DNA from: Eutreptiella sp. 'Long Island Sound 2002'
Lineage: Eukaryota > Euglenozoa > Euglenophyceae > Eutreptiales > Eutreptiaceae
DNA length: 64,000 nucleotides
Direction: 5' to 3'
Assembly (NCBI GenBank): GCA_964036045.1
Contig: OZ038390.1
Span: 34,984,379 to 35,048,378, forward strand
Positions 55,301 through 64,000 of this stretch are shown one piece after another. The number at the start of each line of letters is the position of its first letter. Within the stretch, counting starts at the first letter, position 1. Below the pieces are notes generated by a model. It saw only the letters and a list, made by a program, of their open reading frames with translations, ran no database searches and was not told the DNA's origin. Position numbers and translations under genes: made by a program.

Positions 55301-58300
55301 GCAAAGTGCACAAGGCTGTGAGGAGGCACCATTGGCTACTATTGGCCTACTGCAGAGTGCGGAGAGCACAGAGGAGATACCAGTGGCCATGTGCAAAAGT
55401 GCATAGGGTTAGGAGAGACACTTTTGGCCTCGTGCAGCGTGCGCAGGGCCATGAGGAGGCACCATTGGCCTTGTGCAGGGTGCAGAGGGTCGGCAGGAGA
55501 CACCATCGGCCCTTTGCATTGTGCACAAAGCTGTGAGGAGGCACCATTGGCGCGGTGCAGCATGCATAGGGCCGTAAGGAGCTACCATTGGCCCTGTGCA
55601 GAGACAGAGCTGAGAGGAGACACCTTGGACCTGTGTGGGGTGCACAGTGCTGGCAGAAGACAACATCAAATACACCATTGGCCCTGCGCAAAGGGCCAAG
55701 AGAAGGCACCATCGACCTTGTGCGTTTTGCACAAGGCTGTCAGGGGATACCATCAATTTTAGCATAATTTAGGATAAGACGGATGCGGGGGCTTAGAAAC
55801 CCGGGGTGTTGGATTAATGGAAGGTGGGGCTCCCCCGGTGCCCAGTGTGCACAGGGCCGAAAGACGACACCATCGGCCCTGTGCGGTGAGCAGAGGGTTG
55901 TGAGGAGGGACTATTGGCCATGTGCAGGGTGCAGAGGGTCGGGAGGAGATGCCATCAGCCCTGTGTTCCAGCGCGTGGTTGGGTATCTTTTGGTGATCCC
56001 CTCACAATTTTGGGGCCACTTCCACCAATCATCAGCGCCCATCATCAGCGCCCTCGGGGGAACCAGGTATGGAGCTGAAGTTGTGGCACTGAACTGATAC
56101 GAAGGTGACGGAGTTGCCCCAAGCGGAGGAGGTTTTGGGGAGAGAGGCGCTGCCATAATGCCCAGACAAGGTCAGCCATGAGGGCTACCACAAGGGCGCG
56201 GGCTATTCTGCCGCTGTGGTCTGCCAGGCACCATCGGGTTGTTGAATTAAAGCAAATCCTCCCAAGCCCAGGCTTCCGGTTCCAAACACCAGTGGAAATT
56301 GCTTTCTGGCAACACCTTGCGCCTGCTGTGTGTACAACGCCTCTTAGCCCCCTCTCGATTCCCAAACGTTATATTTTATCTTCTTGCCCAACCCTCTGGA
56401 GCAGATTTGTGCCAAGCTTTCGAGGACAGGTGTCCATGCCTTGGGAGCGGGGGCAGAAGCAATCCCCCGCTCGTGACGTTGGTGTATTTGGTTTGCTACG
56501 CTTGTCATTGCCCACAGCAGGTGTTTGTTTCGCCTGATCCAGGTCTTGGGCCCAATACCTGAGGACATGCTCAAGAGCTGCAACCCCAAATTTCGTCGTT
56601 CTGGACCCCCAGTGCAGCGATGGTTGGGCAACAAGAGCCTGCCCCCAGAAGTGGTCCAAAGCAGGTCACCATTTCTCTGTGCCGTTTTCATGTGTGCTCG
56701 ATCCGCTTTTGTTTCTCATGAAAGTGCCAGCTGCGGTTGTGTGATGCTGCGGAGCTGAGTGCGCATCCTGGGCTCACTGCAAGGCGCGCGGCCTCTGCAA
56801 ATATGGACCCCCCCCCCCATCCAGACCCCCCAGAAGTTCTTGCACCCGCCCTTCTGTCATTTGAGATTTTGCGGAAAACTGAAAAAAAAATTTCCGGGCA
56901 TACGGGGGTGAGACTGTTTTTCCACCCGATGTGTGTACACTCAAAATGCTCGGAATATATGGGGGATTTCAGGAGGAGTGCTGAGTTTGCCTCATTTAAA
57001 TCCTTCCCTCTTCTCTGGTGTCATGTCCTCACCTGTTTCCCCCCCCCCTTTTTTTTTGCATTCCGCTTGCTCATGGTTCAAATATCCAGTACACTCTCTT
57101 TCTCATGCCTCCCAAGAGACCGAAGCAGGTGGTGCACACTCATTATGCTTGTCGGTGTGGCACTGCACTTCGCAATGTCACTATTGCCTTTTGGTTAGGG
57201 GCAGGCCACCTGGGCTGCATACCCAACAGTTCGGAGGTGCCTGATCCTCCCCCCCCTTTTCATGCCCCCCTGGGGAAACCCCCCCCTCCCGGCACTCCCA
57301 TCAGGCACCTCCCCCCTCCCCCCCCCCAACAGCCCCCCCCTCCAGACCCCGAAAAGTTCTTCAACACGGTTGGGTGTCTATATTAGAACAGGCTGCCCCC
57401 CTTGGCTCAGTGTTGCTAAGTGCACTCGACGAATTCACATACACGCTGCCGGGTCCTTGCAACGATGCATGTGGCATGTACAGGCCAGAGCACAGGCACA
57501 CATGGCAGGGCTCAGCATCAGAGTGAATCGGGAGGGGCAGTTGTGCAGGTAGAACATAAGGCGGGGACCGTCCTGCGCAGTGGTTCCAGGGCCGTAAGTC
57601 CAGGACGGTGCAGGACCATGTCGCGTGCTATGCGCCACCCTCTCTCTTGTCGGAGGTTGAGGGCGTTGCGCCAGTTGCGGAGTCTGTCTGGTGGCTGACG
57701 GCGGTTTCTGGGCGGTTGGGAATGTTGCGCGTTATCCGTATACACCATCATACGGAAAGCGGAAACTGAGAGGAGGAAGTGAGGGTTTTCGCTGCCCACA
57801 TGATGTTTAGACGCACCACCACCCATGGGACCACTGGGACGGTGCACAGGGGGTCAAAAAACGATCCAAAAGTGTTGCTGCCGTGGGGTACGTGGCAGAC
57901 CCGCAGCCGCTTCTGATGTCTTTGCACAGGCCTCTGAAGGCGTCCATCCTGCCGGAGCACCACCTGTTCTGCGAGCTGCTGCAGGCGCTGTTCACGTTTG
58001 ACCCAAACAGGCGCATCACTGCGCAGCAGGTCTGCGAGGGGGGCTTTGGTCCGGGGACAGGGAAGGGGCATGCAACGGGCGTTGAAACGGACCATTGGAT
58101 GGGGCTTTTACGCGGTAGCTGCCCCTGAGGCGTGGTGCTGCATCCCGGGACACCACCGCAAACCGGCACAACGAGCGGTTGGCGGTCATGGACGGCGGTC
58201 GTACTGCGGAGCGTTGTCCCTCAAGCGAAAGTAGGCAGTGTTTTGTGGCAGCCAACGCAGGGCGTCGCGAGACCACGTGGGCGTGTGCCAAGCTGTGGTC

Positions 58301-58561
58301 CCGCTGGCCAAACGTTTTGTGTACTTGCGTTGCGGACTGGCACGATCCCACGGACATCGACCGAGTCGCAAGACGGTGTCCTGCCCCCTTGTGGTATCGG
58401 TTGCCGGTTGGGGCGGATGCGGTCATCCTGTTCAACGCCTCGCGCTTCGGCCCAAGTCTGCGCCTCGCTGTGCATTTCAGGCGCTGGAGCTTCCGTTCTT
58501 CGCTGCAAAGTACGACCCGGAGGTTGTGGTTGACCCCGCGGCAAAAGCGATCGCGTTCTGA
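46359..58561 (+). CDS. LAMMER/CLK-type dual-specificity protein kinase, 8 exons
   Basis: Exons are 46359-46677, 49269-49411, 51233-51339, 52561-52811, 53521-53723, 56543-56664, 57930-58029 and 58481-58561. All introns are GT-AG and all phases agree, giving 441 aa. A Gly/Lys-rich tail precedes the kinase domain. Seen: Gly loop GKGTFSRV from G92, ACK lysine K114, catalytic loop HTDIKHKN with D219, metal-binding D272 in DYG, RAPEVLL, and AHLAMMEQVLGPIP around 334-346, the family signature. LAMMER kinases phosphorylate SR splicing factors in the nucleus. Departures from the family norm are HTDLKPEN to HTDIKHKN, DFG to DYG and LAMMER to LAMMEQ. An acceptor-like TGTGCAG just before the first ATG leaves room for an upstream exon. 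Three introns hold minisatellites. Confidence 0.9.
48468..48840 (+). repeat. Minisatellite in kinase intron 1
   Basis: About eight diverged units of 40-50 bp carry TTTCAGGTTT, GGCATGCAGCA or AGCATCCA and a C-rich block. The repeated TTTCAG is a 3' splice-site-like string, so the array presents a ladder of possible decoy acceptors. Confidence 0.65.
52860..53212 (+). repeat. VNTR of GGT triplets and GGGGC pentamers in kinase intron 4
   Basis: Three units of about 85-90 bp each contain GGCATCAAGTTGGAGTAGAG, then 10-14 GGT triplets, then 4-12 GGGGC units; the last pentamer tract is longest (53140-53200). Every unit is strongly G-quadruplex-prone on the sense strand. It lies between the exon with the catalytic loop and the exon with the APE motif. 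Confidence 0.9.
55110..55945 (+). repeat. Minisatellite in kinase intron 5, CACCATTGGCCYTGTGCA units
   Basis: Around fourteen diverged units of roughly 45-55 bp share CACCATTGGCC, a TGTGCA.RGTGCA block and GGCTGTGAGGAG. Frames on both strands remain open across parts of it only because of composition. It ends near 55945. Confidence 0.75.
57240..57355. repeat. C-homopolymer-rich stretch in kinase intron 6
   Basis: C runs of 6 to 10 bases alternate with short CCTCC and GGCACTCC blocks. Confidence 0.6.
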
Positions 58562-59750
58562 TTGCGGACGTCTCTGCCACATCAACTCTGATTCCCTGTG
58601 GAGTAGAGCGGCGGGATGAAGGGCAGCGGATGGACGCAGTGTCTGGGGCTTGGGTCACAGCGCTACTGCCCTTTCGTGCGAGGATGGAGGGGGAGCGCGC
58701 GGCGCTCAACACAAGACAAGCGGCGAGTGCAAATGAACCGCCGAACGAGGGCATGGTAGTGCCTCGAACGATCTCAGGAGTGCGGATTGTTGACTGTCGC
58801 TTCAGGGCCTGGCGGCGGGGGCATGACGCCGATGCGTGTCACGGGGGTTTTTCCCGGTCGTACCATTCCTCTGCACAGCCGGTGATGCCGTGGGGCGCAC
58901 TGCACGAGCCCTCGGCGCTCCCTGCATTCGCGCATACCGCACCGTTGCAACAAAACAGCCGGTGGCATCCTTTGTTGAAGTGCTGCGGCGTTTGACTGGC
59001 AGGAGCAGCGCACCTGTCCACTGATTTACGATCGAACGAACATGACTCAGCGATTCCACGGCCAAGCCCTGAACGGCCTGTGGGATGTGAGGGGTAGGGC
59101 TAGTGGGCGTATGATGCGTGATCGTCCCCAACCGGCTCCCCTGGAATGTTGCGTCGGGTGCAATCACATTCAACGTCCCCCTATGGGCGCACGCATTGGG
59201 AATGAACAGCAGGATCATGATGATCAAAGGCCAGGAGGAGGAGAACCGCGGCTGAAAAACGTCGCCCTCCTGCCCAACGCGCCCCACGCAGGGGCTTCAT
59301 GACAGCCCCGAATGGAAACAGGTTGCGGGTGATCGGGCCACCAAAATGACACGTTGGGCGCTTGGGCATTGTCAACCGATTGCCAGCTTCGGCTATTCTG
59401 CCATTCGATGCACGTTTTCCTGGCCAGAGCATCACATGTCTGGACCAAAGCGGACCGAGAGTGACTCCTAAAGGGTTTGGGGGCAACCCACGCGTCCCAG
59501 CGATGCCACGTATCACGTACTTGTGCCGCCTCAGCCTTCCCCCAGAGGCGTTCTGAGGTGATTTGGAGGCCTACTCTTGCCTGTAGGGGCTTGGAAGACG
59601 TGTTCTTGGGCTCGCATGGCTGGAGTGCCGGGCAACTGCCAGGCAACAGTGTTGAACGAGTTTTGTCTTGCTTTTCCCAATCCTCGGCAGCGCCTCTCTT
59701 CCCGTTGCTGAATCAGATCGGAGAGATGAGGTGGGGTTGCATCCAAGCTT
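58562..59750. other. Region downstream of the kinase
   Basis: Starts with the probable 3' untranslated sequence of the kinase. No gene is recognised; open frames on both strands reflect GC-rich composition. Confidence 0.3.
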
Positions 59751-59814
59751 TCACAAGAGCGAGCGAGCGAGAGAAACAGAGAGAGACGGGAGAGCGGGAC
59801 GGGGAGAGAGACAC

Positions 59815-59855
<41 letters not shown>

Positions 59856-59865
59856 GAAAGAGAGG

Positions 59866-59904
<39 letters not shown>

Positions 59905-59905
59905 A
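59751..59905. repeat. Compound GACA/GA microsatellite
   Basis: GAGCGAGCGAGAGA and GAGAGACGG lead into nine CAGA tetramers (59816-59852), then GAAAGAGAGGGAGG and 14-15 GA dinucleotides to about 59900. All purine on one strand apart from the CAGA block. Confidence 0.95.
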
Positions 59906-62900
59906 GAAGGAGTGAGGTTGGGGGGTCCGGAAGGTGGTGGGTGGGTTGGGGGGGGGGGTAATCCAGAACTACGTCAGAACACCCTTCTCCAGGTGTGCTG
60001 ATCCAAGTTCGGTGGAGCAACCGTTGTACTACTACCCGTTTCTCAAAAGCCTTTGGCGAAACGCGCCTAAGGCCGGCTAACGGCCTGTGATCAGCCTGGG
60101 CCTCTTTTCTTGTGGCTGTGCCATTTGATGCTTACGCTGTCTTGCTAGTCGCAGTCACTACTTGTCGTAACCACACGTCACCGTACCGGGAACGGGGGCT
60201 GGGCGGGTTGCTGGATCATAGGCGGCAAGGGACGGCTCGCATGTCAATGAGCGGGCAAAGCATCGTCCACGGTGCCAGTGTCGGCGGGGGGATGGGCGGC
60301 ATACCTGCCTCCAAGAGGACCACAGGACGACGAACGGGACGCAGAACACGCAGACTGCATAACGGTTGTATGCGAAACACTGTGGTCTGTACAAGAGAAG
60401 AGGTGTTTCTTTACTTTGGGTTTGATGAAGGAAGGCTTAGACACGTGGTTTGGCGGCTGGCGATGGACTGCCCAAGGCCGACGCTGAATTGCCGGGGTTG
60501 ATGCTTCGCCGGCGGGAACCGCTGGGGGTGGTGTTTAACCGCCAGGGGTTGATGCTGAAGGGTGTGTGTGTCACCGCGCGGGGTGCGTGCCAGGCGTCGC
60601 ATGTAGGCCTACACACCCCCGCCGAGCTCCATCCCAGGCGCCATCTAAGGTTTTCCCGCTCTGAGGACGCACGCGTTATGTGGGTCCCCCCCCCCCTTTG
60701 CGGACCCCGATACAGCGGGGGTTATCGAGCCATTCTGATGCCTCGCCGCTTCTGGGGGACCCACTACAGCAGGGGTCATGCAGCCGGATGCCGGAGGATG
60801 AGGGTGGATGCGTGTGCCGTGTGCTGTCAAAGTCAATGAGCCCCAGGTTTGAGTTGGTCTGGGCAGTGCACGCCCCTGGGCCGAGGACTGCGTATGTGGG
60901 CAGTGATTCCAAGTCCTCCCCCCCCCCAGTATGACGGCAGTTTCGATGTACATTGGTGGCCATTTGCCTCTGTGAAGAGGCATCGTATTTGACACCGGGT
61001 GTTCTGGCCGGAGTTCAATATCGCACTCATCCCCCCCCCCCCCCCCACCCCCACGCCCCCCCACCATCGGCTGTGTGTTGCGGGACTTCTCATGTCCATC
61101 TGTCCCATCCGGAGCCCGGGCAGTCGACCTGGGGTTTGTAGCCCCCCGCCCCCGCCCTTCAAGGCTTCAGGAGCTCGCATCCGCATTGTTCATCTGCCGC
61201 ACATGTCTGGCCTGACTTGAAAAGGTGCTGTTGGTTGTGCAGCGTGTACGATAAACTGGCCTGCCCTGCGGTCTGCCAATTCAACAACCGACATCCCCTG
61301 AGACAGCCCAGGGCCACAGACGTACGCAAGGTTGCGTGAGCTTGTGACGCGTATGGCCCAGGATCCACCTCCATCAGATCCATGACTTCAAAATGGAGCA
61401 GCGCTAGGTGAACGACGAGGGGATTCGCGGCCCTTTGCCCTCAATGGTGGGTGTTGTTCTGTGCTCGGATTGAAGGCTGTAGGTCGAGGAAAATGGGCTT
61501 GTGTTGTTGTTGTCGCAACCGTTTTGCATCCATTCAGTTTACAACGCCAACATTGCTGTTCTGCACATGCCTCTGCTCTTTTCTGAGTAGAGGCTTGTTT
61601 ACGTGGGACTTGTGGGTGCTAGAGGGGCTGTTGTAGTTGAGGAATGCTGAAGGCCCACACATCCACACATCCACAGCCCATGCAACCGCGCATTCACCCA
61701 CCCGCGCATGCTACACACGCACACACGCACACACGGGAGAAAGGTGGGGTCGGTGTAGGTTAGGCACACTATTCTGAACAACACAGCTGCTCCGCAAACA
61801 GCCCTGCATAGTGCCCGCTGTATCCCTGTGGCACAGAGTGAAGCAGTTGGGTCACGATGTTGAATACCCAAATTTGACCTTTTTGCGCAACTAGGCCCCT
61901 AACGGGGGGTATGTGGTAAACCGCGCGCAGGGGGGGGGTCCTAATGTTGAGGACTGGACCCTCCGCTCCCAACTCCAGAACCCCCAACACATTCCCAGTA
62001 CTCTTAGTACTCTTGGTTCAATTATGACTCAAATTTGTACAACAATGAAGCAACAAAACCCCAGCAAAGACTACAGAATGGATCCTCGTTATTTGTAATT
62101 ATGTTGATTAGAGAACACACAGTGGGGCATGCAACAACTGTTTTTGAAATATTTTCAAAATATTCGCGTCGCAGTTTTATACAACCCAACAGTCTTTTCG
62201 TTGTTCAAGCTGTCGCTTCCCTGGGAAACTCAAGCAGTGTCTGTCCTTCCATGTCATGGCAATGTGTGGTTTTGGACACGTGTAATGGGGATCCCCGATT
62301 TGCAACGAAGTGTGCACTGTTGGGTGCGCTGCAGGCACCACAGGTGTCTCGGACTGTGGTTACCGACTATGGTTGGTGAAACGAGTAGTAAGAAGAGCAT
62401 TTCTCTGTCAATCAACCAAATATTATGTGGAAAATTGCCCATTTGGTCGCCCCGAAGAATGCAACATTTCGTGTTGAATCGTAGACGTAGATGTTGGGGA
62501 CGCAACAATACCAAAAGGGTGCCTGCTACATTCGGCCCATGGCCACTGGCATTGGTTTAACATTGCTTTTGGAAAATCACATGCTGACTTTCAGAGTGTG
62601 TCTGGAGAGTGATGGCACCGTTTACATGTCCCAAAGGGGGAAACAATGTAAACTCTCGAACCTGAAGACTGAGACGAATCTCTCGGTGCAATTTATTACC
62701 ACAATCTTGCTTGTTGCATGCATAACGTACGTCGAAAAAATCCGCTGTGCCAGAAATTTATACCTTGGTACCAAGCTCAATCATCCCATACACTCCCCAT
62801 CAAACCCAGTGGACACTAAAGCGCGCATTGCCTCTCTACCACCAGCTTTTAGTTTTCATGGATTTGTCAGGTAGAACACCAATTGTTGACACTCAGGATT

Positions 62901-62964
62901 TTTTTGACGCGTTTTCCGAAACAATGTAAGTGCTGCCTGGCACTACGTGCATGGGTAGCTCCAC
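59906..62964. other. No confident gene
   Basis: C and G runs occur at 59949-59958, 60689-60697, 60919-60927 and 61031-61045. CACACG repeats lie at 61713-61732. Frames at 62129-62560 and 62491-62874 are open but unrecognised and overlap each other. The segment from 62000 is richer in A/T and may include the leader of the next gene. Confidence 0.35.
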
Positions 62965-64000
62965 ATGGCGGACTCCCTCTCGTTTGACGCATCAATTAAA
63001 AACGGTATGGGCGAGGAGGACTACTTGGATGACCTTGAATTCGACCATGAAAATCAGATCTATGCGTGGGAGTTGCTGTTGGAGCCTGAAAATAAGCCCT
63101 CAGCCAAGACATCCCTCAAGCTCGAAGAAATCAAGTTGCAAAAATTCCTCAAGCAGCACCCAGACCTCGTAACTTCCGATGACAACACACGGAATCTCCT
63201 GATGACCGTAAGGAAGAAACAAGGAGAGGAGTTCCTGAGCCATGGAGGCTTTGGGCAGCGGGTGGATATGAACGCCTTCAAAAAGATGGTGCGGCGCTCG
63301 GAGATATTCAGTGGCAGCCCCAAGAACAAGAAGAAACACCACTGGGGAGCAAACCAGCCAGAGCAGCCGAAGCTGCCGCCCAACTTGTTCAGAGCCATTG
63401 GGAAGTTCCATTACACACTGAAAACTAAGCGCCGCGCGCATGTGCAGGCGGCCGTGGCCAGTGCAGTTCAAAAGGGCAAAGTCACTTCCATCGTCACACC
63501 GGAAGCCAAGAACGCAGTGCCGTACTTTTTGCAAGGCAATACGCACTGGTACACGGACGAGAAGCTGGAGGAACGAGAGAATCTGCGCAAAGGCGTATTG
63601 ATCCGTTTGGCATTGGACAAATGGTGGCTTGCGGTTGACAAGGATCCCGAGACGCAATGTGTGACGCAGGATACCTACAGGGCCCTGCACCGCAAAATTT
63701 TTGGGGTGCTGTTCCCTCCTAATTTCGATAAAGGGGATATCGAGCGGACGCTTGAGGAGGACTGGCGCAAGGACAGCAAGGGATATGAGGAGTTGGATGA
63801 GATCCTTTTCACGGACGCCATATTCAGCTTCGCAGACGTTTGGTGCGAGACGAATGACCTGTTTGAGTATATCAAATTCATCGACAAGTTGTTCACCTGC
63901 GTCTTCCCTGAGGCAGCTGTACAGTTCGCAGCTTTGAGCGCACGCGCCAGCTCGGCACAGGCAAAGATTCGGGATCGTTTAGCACCATTGAGGCCCGAGG
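62965..64000 (+). CDS. Unrecognised charged protein, N-terminal 345 codons, runs off the right edge
   Basis: The frame opens with ATG 62965, nine bases after an in-frame TAG at 62956, and stays open to the window end, which explains why it has no visible stop. Codons look coding throughout. The start is acidic (EEDYLDDLEFDHE), followed by a Lys-rich helical region with KNKKKHHW at about residue 119, a basic KTKRRAH segment, and a Trp-rich stretch (DKWWLAVDKD). A later block has the pattern EEDWRKDSKGYEELDEILF, then FSFADVWCET and IDKLFTCVFP. That spacing, with aromatic residues in short helices, recalls scaffold or cytoskeletal proteins of protists, but I cannot name a family. No signal peptide or membrane span is seen. 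Confidence 0.75.
   Translation, partial: MADSLSFDASIKNGMGEEDYLDDLEFDHENQIYAWELLLEPENKPSAKTSLKLEEIKLQKFLKQHPDLVTSDDNTRNLLMTVRKKQGEEFLSHGGFGQRVDMNAFKKMVRRSEIFSGSPKNKKKHHWGANQPEQPKLPPNLFRAIGKFHYTLKTKRRAHVQAAVASAVQKGKVTSIVTPEAKNAVPYFLQGNTHWYTDEKLEERENLRKGVLIRLALDKWWLAVDKDPETQCVTQDTYRALHRKIFGVLFPPNFDKGDIERTLEEDWRKDSKGYEELDEILFTDAIFSFADVWCETNDLFEYIKFIDKLFTCVFPEAAVQFAALSARASSAQAKIRDRLAPLRPE

Overview
This window looks like nuclear DNA of a photosynthetic protist (alga). The clearest clue is a spliced gene on the minus strand (7255-9233) for cytochrome f (PetA), a protein that most algae encode in the plastid. Its presequence has two hydrophobic segments in front of a third, thylakoid-type signal. 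That layout is typical of proteins sent to complex plastids such as those of euglenids and dinoflagellates. The species cannot be named from this sequence. All introns I could place are GT-AG, which argues for conventional spliceosomal splicing.

Five confident genes were found. (1) petA, minus, 3 exons, 7255-9233. (2) A type II membrane glycosyltransferase of the GT8/LARGE type, plus, 2 exons, 10934-13478, head to head with petA. (3) A phytochrome-type hybrid histidine kinase in one exon, plus, 21359-24616, with PAS-GAF-PHY-kinase-receiver order. (4) A LAMMER/CLK-type protein kinase in 8 exons over 12.2 kb, plus, 46359-58561; all 8 exons join in phase to give 441 residues. (5) An unrecognised charged protein entering from 62965 and running off the right edge.

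The rest is mobile and repetitive DNA. It includes a hAT-type transposase with a Cys-rich domain (minus, 17609-19437, frameshifted), a second hAT-like fragment split by a short poly(A)-tailed insert (30390-31344), a copia-type reverse transcriptase scrap (15408-15701), and a retrotransposon gag/zinc-knuckle/protease remnant (minus, 42680-44154). Satellites are abundant: about 193-bp and 197-bp arrays (33.8-36.8 kb), a 950-bp array carrying tRNA-like modules (37.65-40.6 kb), a CCCTG array (20.2 kb), and several minisatellites inside the kinase introns. Long G or C homopolymers are scattered throughout.

The most unusual observations are in otherwise ordinary genes. The phytochrome has Glu at the usual plant/cyanobacterial chromophore-Cys position and Cys one residue later, yet it keeps the N-terminal Cys used by bacterial and fungal phytochromes for biliverdin. 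The cytochrome f carries an 82-residue in-frame insertion; without it the mature protein would be exactly the usual 285 residues.
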